DNA from: Iodidimonas muriae
Lineage (GTDB): Bacteria; Pseudomonadota; Alphaproteobacteria; Sphingomonadales; Rhodothalassiaceae
Direction: 5' to 3'
Assembly (NCBI RefSeq): GCF_014647255.1
Contig: NZ_BMOV01000003.1
Span: forward strand, 62,001-126,000
Length of the DNA stretch: 64,000 nt
Positions within the stretch are counted from its first letter, which is position 1; each line of letters begins with the position of its first letter. This document shows, in pieces, positions 53,312 through 61,716 of the stretch. A model generated the notes under the pieces. That model saw only the letters and a list, made by a program, of their open reading frames with translations, ran no database searches and was not told the DNA's origin. The translations under genes were made by a program, and so were the position numbers.

Positions 53312-54073
53312 ATGGTTTTTTTATTGTTCGCCTTTTTTCTAACCGCCCTGCTTTACGCCACCGTCGGATTTGGTGGCGGCTCCACCTATAATGCGCTTCT
53401 GGTGCTCTCTGACACAGATTACCGGTTGCTCCCGGCCATCGCCTTGCTGTGCAATATTATCGTGGTGGCGGGCGGTGTTTGGCAGTTTGGAAGGCGCGGC
53501 CATCTTCATCTGAAGAAAATCGCCCCATTTCTTGTCACATCGATCCCCTTGGCGTGGGTCGGCGGACGCCTGCCCGTTTCTGAAATGGTGTTCATCGGGC
53601 TGTTGGGCCTATCTTTAAGTGCCGCCGGTCTGCATATGCTTTTGCAAAAAAAGCCGGATGGCACAGCCAGCATAAAACCATCCAATCCGTGGCTCAATGC
53701 TGCCATCGGCGGGGCCTTGGGCTTTCTATCGGGCCTTGTGGGCATCGGCGGCGGCATTTTTCTCGCCCCGATTCTGCATCTGATGCGCTGGGATACGGCG
53801 CGCGCCATTGCGGGCACTTGCAGCCTGTTTATTCTCGTCAATTCCATCAGTGGTCTTTTCGGGCAAGCCATGAAGCTCGACAATCTGCAATTACTGGGGC
53901 AACTGACAGATTATTGGATGCTTATCCCCGCCGTGCTGATCGGCGGACAAATCGGCTCGCGCCTTGGGGCGCAAGCCCTATCGGAAACGCTTTTGCGGCG
54001 GCTGACATCGGTGCTGGTCTTATATGTTGCCGTCCGCTTGCTGATCCGTTGGGCGGCCCTTGCAGGTGCCTGA
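53312..54073 (+). CDS. TSUP (TauE/SafE) family transporter
   Basis: 253-residue membrane protein of about eight segments made of two related halves: LTALLYATVGFGGGSTYNALL near residue 8 and LGFLSGLVGIGGGIFLAPIL near 140. Family members export sulfite, sulfoacetate or similar anions. ATG 53312 opens directly into the first membrane helix; a frame from 53228 would add a polar stretch overlapping the ada promoter region and is disfavoured. It converges with the phosphoesterase gene. Confidence 0.87.
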   Translation: MVFLLFAFFLTALLYATVGFGGGSTYNALLVLSDTDYRLLPAIALLCNIIVVAGGVWQFGRRGHLHLKKIAPFLVTSIPLAWVGGRLPVSEMVFIGLLGLSLSAAGLHMLLQKKPDGTASIKPSNPWLNAAIGGALGFLSGLVGIGGGIFLAPILHLMRWDTARAIAGTCSLFILVNSISGLFGQAMKLDNLQLLGQLTDYWMLIPAVLIGGQIGSRLGAQALSETLLRRLTSVLVLYVAVRLLIRWAALAGA

Positions 54074-54151
54074 TTGAGCACATGGGGAATTGTTGGATTA
54101 TCTGGCTGGCCCCTGACATGTTGTCTGATCCGCAATACCTCGCCCACGGCC

Positions 54152-54898
54152 TTATAAGGTCGTGGATGTATCCACAAAATCTTTCGAGCCGGGATCCCAC
54201 AGGCACAGTTCCGCTTTGCCAAGACCGCGCACAAGAATGCCTTTATCAAGACGGGCGCTGTAAGTCCGGTGATGATGGCCATGTACAATGAGTTGCGCCC
54301 CCATCTTCGCCGCCAATTCGTCGATCACGTCAAATCCCATCATCTGTCCATTGCGATCATCCACAATGGAAGACGGGCCTTCATGACAGACGAGAATATC
54401 AGCCGATAACGGTTCCAGGCGATCGAAATCTTCCGGAAAAATCGAGGTGCGATGCGTTTGGGGCAGGCCCTTGCGCCACCGTTTCTGATGGCTGCATCCG
54501 GCCAGCATATCTGCCCGTGTGTGAAATTTTATGGCCTTTTTCTCCGGCCTTGGATACCAGACCTTGCCGCGGAAAACACCCCCCAGACCGGCCAGACATG
54601 TGCCGCCAATATCGGTGACCGAGGCATGAAAATTATTATGTTTGAGTTTGGATTCAAAGAGATGGTCGTACCAGTGGGTCTCGTTGGAATCATGGTTGCC
54701 ATAAATCCAGTGGACGGCGATTCCCTTATCCAGAAACTCGGCAAGTTCCTTGTCCAGTGGCTGTTCCAGTTCCATATCGCCGACCGGCACAATGGCCTGA
54801 ATTGCAATGCCTCTCTCCAGTTGCCGCCGGATCTGTTGGCAAATGTCCGCCCACCTGCCATGGGGATCGCCAATGAATGCAATGGCAGCCTGTGTCAT
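54152..54898 (-). CDS. Calcineurin-type metallophosphoesterase
   Basis: 248 residues. The five metal motifs are present: GDPHGRW (residue 11), VGDMEL (38), GNHDSNE (67), CHEGPSS (171) and HGHHHRTY (208). No signal peptide. AAGAAGGGTG precedes the ATG. It lies 58 bases below the DUF2177 gene on the same strand, so it may be the last gene of the ECF-controlled operon, but a TATAAG-like box in that gap could give it a separate promoter. Substrate unknown. Confidence 0.85.
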   Translation of the reverse strand: MTQAAIAFIGDPHGRWADICQQIRRQLERGIAIQAIVPVGDMELEQPLDKELAEFLDKGIAVHWIYGNHDSNETHWYDHLFESKLKHNNFHASVTDIGGTCLAGLGGVFRGKVWYPRPEKKAIKFHTRADMLAGCSHQKRWRKGLPQTHRTSIFPEDFDRLEPLSADILVCHEGPSSIVDDRNGQMMGFDVIDELAAKMGAQLIVHGHHHRTYSARLDKGILVRGLGKAELCLWDPGSKDFVDTSTTL

Positions 54899-54956
54899 AT
54901 AAAATCACCCTTCTTATAAAGATTGCCGTGCCAGACCACCCTGTGACAATCCTGAA

Positions 54957-55355
54957 TTATTCCAGTACGCGGATAATGAACACACCAGCCCATGCGGAAA
55001 ATCCTGTCAAGACGCCCCCCCAAAGCATGTCTGTTGCAACCTGATTGATGGACCAGTCGCGCAGGGTTGCATAATTGGTAAATTCATAGGTGCCATAGGC
55101 CATCAGCCCCAGCAACACGCCACCGATCAAGGCAGCCATGGGATCGCCCTTTTGCAGCGCCGGGACGGATACAAACCACAATATGCCGGCCACATATCCA
55201 AGATAAAACACCGCTGCGGGTATCACACGAAACGGATCGGCATAGAGATGGGCAATATGCTGGTCGAACACCGGCTTGATCAGCAAGCGCAATCCGATTG
55301 CATCAAGGGCAAAGAAGATCACCGTGGTTGCGGCATAAAGGATTATGATTTTCAT
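54957..55355 (-). CDS. DUF2177 membrane protein
   Basis: 132 residues with four membrane segments: MKIIILYAATTVIFFALDAI, AVFYLGYVAGILWFVSVPA, ALIGGVLLGLMAYGTYEFTN and WGGVLTGFSAWAGVFII. The motif GTYEFTNYATLRDWS is the DUF2177 signature. ATG 55355 follows AGGACC and overlaps the TspO-like stop (ATGA); a longer open frame upstream is a shadow of that gene. Function unknown; members often travel with DUF1365 and CFA-type genes under ECF sigma control. Confidence 0.85.
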   Translation of the reverse strand: MKIIILYAATTVIFFALDAIGLRLLIKPVFDQHIAHLYADPFRVIPAAVFYLGYVAGILWFVSVPALQKGDPMAALIGGVLLGLMAYGTYEFTNYATLRDWSINQVATDMLWGGVLTGFSAWAGVFIIRVLE

Positions 55356-56071
55356 TGGGTCGGTCCTTTCATGATGGCACGGACCGCACGGAGCACAAGC
55401 ACCACCATGCCAAGGGCTGCCAAGCCGATCACCGGCCAGTTCGCGTCGGAGATATTGGCGACAATCACGCCGATCAGCGCCCAGACGATGGCGGCAGGAT
55501 AGCCCCATTCCCGAGGGCGTGCGGTTTGCACGCCAAGCGCCACCACGATCACGCCAATAAGGCACAAAATGGCGGCAGACTGCTCTGACAGAATTGCATA
55601 GCCGCCAAGGACAATCCCTATTGCCACGCCCGTTGCCGCTGTCAGCCAGCCTGCATAAAGGGCCACCGGCCTTAGCTGTAGCCAAGGCTGGTTCCGACCG
55701 GCACGCAGCATGGCAGCGATTGCGGCGGCAGCCATCACCACGATCATCAGCGTGGCCCAGATCGGCGCGATATTTGCGATTGCAATCCAGAAAGTACCAA
55801 TGATCAGGCTGATCACAAGTGGCAGGCGCATTGCGCGCCAATCGGGGTCATCCGCCGCTTGCCACACCCCGAAAGCCGCGCCAATGATCAACCAGGGATA
55901 AATAAGACCCCAGATTGAAAAGGCATAGCCTGCAGGCTGTATTGATGGATAGAACTGCCGCACGGGAAACTGGTCTGGCGTGAATCCGTTAAAGCCGGGG
56001 GTGAACAACGGAGCAAGTGCAAAAGTCAGTGTGGCAATCAGTACGGCAATGGCAAGGGTTCTGGCATTCAT
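55352..56071 (-). CDS. TspO/MBR-like multi-pass membrane protein
   Basis: 239 residues with about seven hydrophobic segments. The segment PSIQPAGYAFSIWGLIYPWL near residue 44, with the aromatic/Pro pattern AGYAFSIWG, resembles tryptophan-rich sensory (TspO/MBR) proteins, but the chain is longer than the usual 150-160 residues. TspO proteins bind porphyrins and are tied to oxygen and light stress, which would suit an RpoE/ChrR operon. The family assignment is moderate. It starts 10 bases after the SDR stop. Confidence 0.65.
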   Translation of the reverse strand: MNARTLAIAVLIATLTFALAPLFTPGFNGFTPDQFPVRQFYPSIQPAGYAFSIWGLIYPWLIIGAAFGVWQAADDPDWRAMRLPLVISLIIGTFWIAIANIAPIWATLMIVVMAAAAIAAMLRAGRNQPWLQLRPVALYAGWLTAATGVAIGIVLGGYAILSEQSAAILCLIGVIVVALGVQTARPREWGYPAAIVWALIGVIVANISDANWPVIGLAALGMVVLVLRAVRAIMKGPTQ

Positions 56072-56081
56072 GACAGTCCTT

Positions 56082-56831
56082 TCAGCGCACGAAACGGCGA
56101 ATTAATGGCAGGGCTGCCCAATAGGGTAAGGCGCTCAGCAGCTTGAGCCCGTATGTGAAACGGCGCGGGAAATGCACTTCAAATCGGCGCGTATTCAGCC
56201 CGTGGATAATTGCGCAGGCGGCGGTTTCCGGCGTGACCATTGCAGGCATGTTGAAGGTGTTGGTCCGGGTCATCCGGGTATCGACGAAACCGGGGCAAAT
56301 TAACCGGACATCGATGCGCCCCGCCAATTCCGTGCGCAGTGTTTCGGCAAGATTGATAACCCCAGCCTTGGTTGCCGAATATATCTGGCCTTGTGGCAGC
56401 CCGATATATCCTGCAACAGACCCACAAAGTGCCAATTGTCCCCCAGCGCGCAACAATGGCGGCGCGATCTGCGCAATATGAAAACTGCCCGTAAGATTGA
56501 CCGTAACGATCTTCGCGGCGCGATCCGGGTCCGCATCTGCAATGCTGCCGGGATCGTAAAGCGCCGCCAGATGCACAATCCTGTCCAGTGGACCGACAGA
56601 AGCAATCTTTTCGGCGGCGGCCTTGATGCTGTCTCGACCCGCAATGTCGAGCGGCAGTGCACGATGGTCGGGCCCAAGGCTTTCAGCCAATGCTGTCAGC
56701 TTATCAGCGGAGCGCGCCGACAAAACCAGCCGCGCACCGCGCCTTGCCCATTCGCGGGCCAAAGCTGCACCGATGCCTTCGCTGGCACCAATGATCCAGA
56801 TGGTTTCAGGCCGGTTTTCTGTTTCAGGCAT
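56082..56831 (-). CDS. SDR family oxidoreductase
   Basis: 249-residue short-chain dehydrogenase. WIIGASEGIGAALAREWARRG near residue 11 is the cofactor loop, LALCGSVAGYIGLPQGQIYSATKAG places Ser, Tyr and Lys near residues 140-160, and ICPGFVDTRMT is typical. ATG 56831 overlaps the methyltransferase stop by eight bases; an open frame to 56930 is antisense to nothing but lies inside that gene. It shares the operon with lipid-modifying genes, so a lipid-derived substrate is plausible. Confidence 0.87.
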   Translation of the reverse strand: MPETENRPETIWIIGASEGIGAALAREWARRGARLVLSARSADKLTALAESLGPDHRALPLDIAGRDSIKAAAEKIASVGPLDRIVHLAALYDPGSIADADPDRAAKIVTVNLTGSFHIAQIAPPLLRAGGQLALCGSVAGYIGLPQGQIYSATKAGVINLAETLRTELAGRIDVRLICPGFVDTRMTRTNTFNMPAMVTPETAACAIIHGLNTRRFEVHFPRRFTYGLKLLSALPYWAALPLIRRFVR

Positions 56832-57981
56832 GCGCCAGTTCCACCTGCACCACATCCGTCTGCCCGACTGCAAAACAGGCAGCGCTGGATTCAAGATAGA
56901 ATCGCCAATTGCGCAAAAAGCCTTCATCATGGCCCAGTTTTCGAACCCGCTGTGCCCGGCTTTTCAAGCGCTCCGCCCAGATCATGCAGGTGCGGGCATA
57001 GTTGCGCCCGAAGGCATAGCTGTCCCGAACCTGAAGGCCAGCCTGACGGGCCTGATCCGCGATTATCGCGTCCGACAACAACAGGCCGCCGGGGAAAATA
57101 TATTGGCGGATATAATCGGAACTGCGCCGGTATATATCGAAATTGGCGTCCGGCACCGTTATCGCCTGAATCATTGCAACCCCGTTTTCAGCCAGCCGCG
57201 CCTTGAGCGTGGCGAAATAGGCGGGCCAATAGCGTTGCCCCACCGCTTCGATCATCTCGATGGAAACGATATTGTCGAACTGGCCGCTGCTTTTGCGATA
57301 ATCCTGAAGCCGGATATCCGCCCGCCCATCCAGCAAGGCATCGGCATATCCCTTTTGGCTGGGGGATATGGTCAACCCGGTCACATGATGCCCGCTATCG
57401 GCGGCGCGTGCGGCAAAGCCACCCCAGCCACACCCGATTTCCAAGACGCGCTCTCCGCCCTTCAAGCGGCTTAGAATACGGTCATATTTTCGGTTCTGGC
57501 CACGGGCGAGGTCGTCGTCACCTGCCGCAAATATGGCAGATGAATAGGTCATGCTTTCATCAAGGCAAAGCTGATAGAATTCGTTGCCCACATCATAATG
57601 CGCCCGGATATTACGCGCCGCCCCACGGATCGAATTGGCGCGCATCAAGCGGTTTATCAGGCGAAACTGTAGGCTGTTCCAGACATTTGCAGTGTCATAG
57701 CCCTGAAAAAGATCAAGATTGCGCAGGCCGACCTGCATCAGATCTTGAATGGATGGCGTATCCCAAAGACCGGCAACATAGCTTTCCCCAAGTCCGATAT
57801 TACCGCGGGCGGCGATTGCCGGAACCATGGCCCAGTCGTTGATCTGGAGTTCACCCGCCGGATCACCATGACCGAAATCATGAACCCCGCCATCGGGATC
57901 ACGCAATCTCAAGCTGCCATTCCGGATGCGCGCGCACGTCTCGAACAGCTTGTTTTTCAGGCGTTTATCAAAAAACGACAT
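56824..57981 (-). CDS. Cyclopropane-fatty-acid-synthase family SAM methyltransferase
   Basis: 385 residues. AHYDVGNEFYQLCLDESMTYSS near residue 130 and VLEIGCGWGGFAARA near 178 are the CFA synthase hallmarks; ISPSQKGYA, SIEMIEAVGQRYW and the C-terminal YARTCMIWAERL follow. Enzymes of this family add a methylene or methyl to unsaturated fatty acyl chains in membrane phospholipids. In Rhodobacter, relatives in the RpoE regulon take part in making modified, including methylated furan, fatty acids; which product forms here is not known. Its start shares the A of the DUF1365 stop (TGATG). Confidence 0.9.
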   Translation of the reverse strand: MSFFDKRLKNKLFETCARIRNGSLRLRDPDGGVHDFGHGDPAGELQINDWAMVPAIAARGNIGLGESYVAGLWDTPSIQDLMQVGLRNLDLFQGYDTANVWNSLQFRLINRLMRANSIRGAARNIRAHYDVGNEFYQLCLDESMTYSSAIFAAGDDDLARGQNRKYDRILSRLKGGERVLEIGCGWGGFAARAADSGHHVTGLTISPSQKGYADALLDGRADIRLQDYRKSSGQFDNIVSIEMIEAVGQRYWPAYFATLKARLAENGVAMIQAITVPDANFDIYRRSSDYIRQYIFPGGLLLSDAIIADQARQAGLQVRDSYAFGRNYARTCMIWAERLKSRAQRVRKLGHDEGFLRNWRFYLESSAACFAVGQTDVVQVELAHA

Positions 57982-58736
57982 CAGCTAATCTCCGAATTCG
58001 GGGGTGTGGGACGGGCGCGATATCGCGCGCCTTTCAGCTTCAGGCGCAAGGCTTGCCAGTAAATCAAAATGATGCCGCGCAACGCGCCTAAAGGCCGACG
58101 GATACCGGCCTTGAGCAAGCCTGCATTTGTCAGTGCTGTACGAGAGCCGGACAAGGTGGCCATCACCCCCTCAGAGCCGTTGCGATAGAGGATGCGGATG
58201 GCAATATGGGCAGATGTTATGTCGAAACAGAACTCATAGTCCCCCGCAACATCCTGAAACGGCGAAACATGCAGCGATTTTGGTGTTTTGATCCGGGTGC
58301 TCTTGGTGATCGGGGCGAAATCCGGGAGGTGGCAAAGATAGGAATGACGATCCCCGAAGGGCGTTGATACCTCGGCAATCACGGCGATAAGGGCCGCGCC
58401 CTCTATCGCCAGCCAGAAGCTGACCGGGTTGAAGCCATATCCCAAAAACCGGGGCTGGGTCAGCAAACGCAACTGCAGTGTCCGGTGGCCCAATCCGTTT
58501 ATGGCCAGAATTTCACGTGCCCAGTCAGGGCCGCGCCCTTTCTTTGGCGGGCCGCCATGATCCCGGTCATAAACCGCCATGAGATTGAAGCGATTGCGCG
58601 AAAACAAAAGCGGGGGGGCATCTTCGGCCTCCGGGTCGATCAACACATAATCCACGCTATAGTGGAATTGATGGCCAATCTTTCCCAACCGTTTATGGGT
58701 CGTGATGCCCATGATATGTTCCACAGGGCCATTCAT
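57981..58736 (-). CDS. DUF1365 protein
   Basis: 251 residues. The family marks are KIGHQFHYSVDYVLIDPE near residue 20, FLGYGFNPVSFWLAIE near residue 95, and VSPFQDVAGDYEFCFD near 155. Function unproven; the gene nearly always lies between an FAD oxidoreductase and a CFA-type methyltransferase gene, as here, with four- and one-base overlaps on the two sides. Tight coupling suggests the three act on the same acyl chain. Confidence 0.9.
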   Translation of the reverse strand: MNGPVEHIMGITTHKRLGKIGHQFHYSVDYVLIDPEAEDAPPLLFSRNRFNLMAVYDRDHGGPPKKGRGPDWAREILAINGLGHRTLQLRLLTQPRFLGYGFNPVSFWLAIEGAALIAVIAEVSTPFGDRHSYLCHLPDFAPITKSTRIKTPKSLHVSPFQDVAGDYEFCFDITSAHIAIRILYRNGSEGVMATLSGSRTALTNAGLLKAGIRRPLGALRGIILIYWQALRLKLKGARYRARPTPPNSEIS

Positions 58737-60013
58737 GCGAATTGCCGCTTCATCAGCCGGTCAATACGCACAGCGCTGGCAAAGCCGTCTTCATGGAAAC
58801 CATGCCGCATCCATGCTCCGGCGAACCATGTATTGTTCTGCCCCTGAATATGCGAAATCTGCCGCTGTGCGGCTAAAGCGCCTGCGTCAAACACCGGATG
58901 GCGAAAGGATGTTTGGTCATATATCAGATGCTCCGGCACCGGCCGGGCCGGATTGAGCGAGACAAAAAGCGGATCGTTTTCGGGGATATTTTGCAACCGG
59001 TTCATCCAGTAGGTCACGCCTATAGATGTTTCTGGCCCGCGCATATCCGCATTATATACCCAACTGGACCACACGGCCTTGCGCTTCGGCATCTGGGCAA
59101 TATCGCTATGCAGAATAACCTGATTATCCTGAAAGGTGACCGCTGAAAGTGCGGCGCGTTCTTGGGCCGTTGGCTGTGTCAGCAGGCGTAATGCCTGATC
59201 TGCATGGCAAGCAAAAATAACATGGTCGAACGGTGCGTGCTCGCCGCCAAGGCTGTTCACGATGCTCCGCGACCCGGTGCGGTGGACGGCGTGCACCGGC
59301 GTTGTGATGCGAATTTCCACACCGCGTCCGCGCAGATGGCGTTCCAGCCGGCTCAGATAGTTCGCGCTGCCGCCATCCACGGTCCACCATTGGTGCTGCT
59401 CCGTTGCGCTTAATAAGGCGTGATTACGGAAAAACCGGATAATGGCACTGGCGGGAAAGCTGCGGACCTTCTCCGGCGGGGTTGACCAAATCGCCCCGCA
59501 AAGGGGCATCAGATAATATTCCTGGAACCAGCGACCCAGCCGCATTTCGTCCATCATTTCGCCAATGGTCGTGTCGTTGTCCCGGTCCACCGTCTCCGCA
59601 TTGCTGTTAAAGCGCTGGATATCTTGCAGCATGCCTATAAAGCCGGGGCGCAACATATTGCGCTTTTGCGCGATCAGGGCGCGCAGATTGCGCAGGGCAT
59701 ATTCCACCTGCCCGTCATTCACAGTGATGCCAAAGCTCATATCACTTCTGGCAACCGGCACATCCAGTTCCTGAAACAGGCGTGTCAGATGCGGATAATT
59801 GGCATAGTTGAAAACGATAAACCCTGTATCGACCGGCTGATCGCCATTCCGCCCGGCGATAACAGTGCGGGCATGTCCGCCAAGGCGCGGTGCTGCCTCG
59901 AACAGGGTAACAGCATGGTGCGGCTCCATCAGATAAGCCGCAGCAAGCCCGGATATACCACCGCCAATGATGGCAATGCGTTGTGGGCAGATCGGGGAGG
60001 CATCCAGAAACAT
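58733..60013 (-). CDS. FAD-dependent NAD(P)-binding amine-oxidase-like oxidoreductase
   Basis: 426 residues. IAIIGGGISGLAAAYL near residue 12 is the FAD loop, closed by LFEAAPRLGGHARTV; GFIVFNYANYPHLTRLF near 65 and the C-terminal NNTWFAGAWMRHGFHEDGF are typical of the group that partners DUF1365 and CFA-type proteins. It is first in the leftward operon. ATG 60013 has GGA six bases upstream; GTG 60016 is the other option. The -10 box of its ECF promoter ends about 25 bases upstream, so the leader is very short. Confidence 0.9.
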   Translation of the reverse strand: MFLDASPICPQRIAIIGGGISGLAAAYLMEPHHAVTLFEAAPRLGGHARTVIAGRNGDQPVDTGFIVFNYANYPHLTRLFQELDVPVARSDMSFGITVNDGQVEYALRNLRALIAQKRNMLRPGFIGMLQDIQRFNSNAETVDRDNDTTIGEMMDEMRLGRWFQEYYLMPLCGAIWSTPPEKVRSFPASAIIRFFRNHALLSATEQHQWWTVDGGSANYLSRLERHLRGRGVEIRITTPVHAVHRTGSRSIVNSLGGEHAPFDHVIFACHADQALRLLTQPTAQERAALSAVTFQDNQVILHSDIAQMPKRKAVWSSWVYNADMRGPETSIGVTYWMNRLQNIPENDPLFVSLNPARPVPEHLIYDQTSFRHPVFDAGALAAQRQISHIQGQNNTWFAGAWMRHGFHEDGFASAVRIDRLMKRQFA

Positions 60014-60038
60014 CACACATCCAGTCGCTATTTTACAG

Positions 60039-60067
60039 GATTACGGATGGGCTGGTGATTTGGATCA
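60039..60067 (-). promoter_or_regulatory. ECF (RpoE/ChrR-type) promoter of the leftward lipid operon
   Basis: On the minus strand TGATCC (60067-60062), exactly 18 bases, then TAATC (60043-60039). This matches the TGATCC-N18-TA pattern known for Rhodobacter RpoE. Transcription would begin near 60032, about 19 bases before the ATG of the FAD protein. Confidence 0.78.
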
Positions 60068-60071
60068 AAAA

Positions 60072-60100
60072 TGATCCAGATCGCATATGCCTGCGTAGAA
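60072..60100 (+). promoter_or_regulatory. ECF (RpoE/ChrR-type) autoregulatory promoter of the sigma-chrR operon
   Basis: TGATCC at 60072-60077, exactly 18 bases, then TAGAA at 60096-60100. The -35 box is four bases from the -35 of the leftward promoter and together they form the palindrome GGATCA-AAAA-TGATCC. Transcription would start near 60107 with a leader of about 90 bases. Confidence 0.8.
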
Positions 60101-60195
60101 GGGATATGTTTGCAGCAAGCCTTCATATCGCACATACTCGGGAGAGCGGCCCGAAAAGGCCGCACCTGGAAAATGTGCTGAACGGCAGGAAAAAG

Positions 60196-60759
60196 GTGCC
60201 AGTTTCACCCGTCTCCGAAGTCTCGGAGCAAACCACTTGGATGCTCGCGGTTCGCGACCAGCGTGACCGCAAAGCCTTTGGCCGCCTTTACGACCATTAT
60301 GCACCACGCCTTAAAGGGTTCGTCATGCGCTCCGGCTTGCCTGCGGCACAGGCGGAAGAGGTGGTTCAGGATGTTATGCTGACCATTTGGCACAAGGCCG
60401 CGCTGTTCGACCCCCATCGCGCACAGGTTTCTGCCTGGGTTTACCAGATCACTCGCAATCGGACTATCGACATGATCCGCAAGGAGCGCCGCCCGGTTCC
60501 GGAGGAGATTGAACAGGATAACGCTGTTGCGCCGGATGATGCGGGCCAGATTTTAGCGGTCGAGCAAGAAACCAGATATCTGGCGCAGGCACTTGCCGGG
60601 CTTAAACCGGGCCAGCGGGATGCCATTGAAAAGGCCTATTTGGGTGAGCTGACACATCAGGAACTCAGCACCCAGACCGGATTGCCGCTGGGAACAATCA
60701 AATCGCGTATCAGGCTAGGGCTAAAACGATTGCGACATGAATTGAAGGGAATGCGCTAA
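60196..60759 (+). CDS. rpoE: ECF sigma factor, RpoE (ChrR-partner) type
   Basis: 187 residues. Sigma-2 region: AFGRLYDHYAPRLKGFVMRSG and AEEVVQDVMLTIWHKA, then WVYQITRNRTIDMIRKERR. Sigma-4 region: LTHQELSTQTGLPLGTIKSRI with RLGLKRLRHEL. GTG 60196 is the preferred start because AGGA stands five bases upstream and the protein then begins like Rhodobacter RpoE; an ATG at 60106 coincides with the predicted transcription start. chrR follows after three bases. With ChrR it should be held inactive until singlet oxygen or peroxide releases it. Confidence 0.9.
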   Translation: MPVSPVSEVSEQTTWMLAVRDQRDRKAFGRLYDHYAPRLKGFVMRSGLPAAQAEEVVQDVMLTIWHKAALFDPHRAQVSAWVYQITRNRTIDMIRKERRPVPEEIEQDNAVAPDDAGQILAVEQETRYLAQALAGLKPGQRDAIEKAYLGELTHQELSTQTGLPLGTIKSRIRLGLKRLRHELKGMR

Positions 60760-60762
60760 AAG

Positions 60763-61398
60763 ATGCCCGTAATCACGCACCATATTCCAGATGCCATGCT
60801 TGCAGCCTATGTCAGCGGCAATCTTGAACATTCTTTCGCACTGGTGGTTGCCACCCATGTTTCGCTATGTCTCGATTGCCGCGCGGCGATGGAGGCCCAT
60901 CAAGCACTTGGTGGGGCAATTCTGGAAACGACTGTTCCGGAAAAGCTGCCCAAAAGCCTGAAATCAAGCATCATTGACCGGCTGGACAGCCCCATGGTGG
61001 CTGCACCGGGCTATGGCCGTTCGGGCATTTTCCCCGCTCCGGTTATGACGGCATTGAAAGGCAAGCCCCCACGCTGGAAAATGCTGGGCGCAGGGATCAG
61101 GCAAAGCATCCTGTCCGCAGATCGCAGTGGTTCGGCGCGTCTGCTTTATATTCCGCCGGGACGGGCCGTGCCGGAGCACAGCCATAACGGGCTGGAACTG
61201 ACATTGGTGCTGCAGGGCAGCTTCAGTGACAATACCGGACATTTTGGCACAGGCGATCTGGAAATCGCGGATGCTGACCTTAGCCATCAGCCAACCGCTG
61301 ATCCGGATGTGCCCTGCATTTGCCTTGCAGCAACGGATGCACCGCTCCGGTTCAAACCGCTTATACCGCGCCTGCTACAACCCCTGTTTCAGATTTAA
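60763..61398 (+). CDS. chrR: ChrR family zinc anti-sigma factor
   Basis: 211 residues in two domains. The anti-sigma domain has the zinc set H6, H32, C36 and C39 (THVSLCLDC). The C-terminal cupin domain has its own metal site in PEHSHNGLELTLV near residues 136-148 and SHQPTAD near 172. In Rhodobacter the N-terminal domain binds RpoE and the cupin domain is needed for the singlet-oxygen response; all these ligands are kept here. It is cotranscribed with the sigma gene, giving negative feedback. Confidence 0.93.
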   Translation: MPVITHHIPDAMLAAYVSGNLEHSFALVVATHVSLCLDCRAAMEAHQALGGAILETTVPEKLPKSLKSSIIDRLDSPMVAAPGYGRSGIFPAPVMTALKGKPPRWKMLGAGIRQSILSADRSGSARLLYIPPGRAVPEHSHNGLELTLVLQGSFSDNTGHFGTGDLEIADADLSHQPTADPDVPCICLAATDAPLRFKPLIPRLLQPLFQI

Positions 61399-61509
61399 CG
61401 ACCTGCAGCACGAAAATGAAAAATCAGACGACATCAAAGCCGGCATAAAAGTACTCGCCCACAGATTATCATCGCGGCCAGATGTCGGAGAATTGTAATG
61501 GAAGGAAAA

Positions 61510-61586
<77 letters not shown>

Positions 61587-61632
61587 CTTGAGCCATGTCG
61601 CATCATGGTGCGTGCCAAGATCAGGCTGGCGG

Positions 61633-61662
61633 ACACTAGCGGAAATGCCCGGCCATTGTAAA
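61633..61662 (-). promoter_or_regulatory. Candidate promoter of tRNA-Arg
   Basis: On the minus strand TTTACA (61662-61657), an 18-base spacer and TAGTGT (61638-61633), ending 46 bases before the tRNA 5' end. Boxes are only moderately close to consensus. Confidence 0.4.
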
Positions 61663-61716
61663 TGCACAAAGCGCATTTTTTGCACGCCGCCTTAACAGAC
61701 TGTCCCAGACGGCTTT

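Noticed and set aside
54957-55841. DUF2177 frame extended to 294 codons
   Set aside because: The upstream part is a shadow of the TspO-like gene; the family begins at the ATG at 55355 with a good ribosome site.
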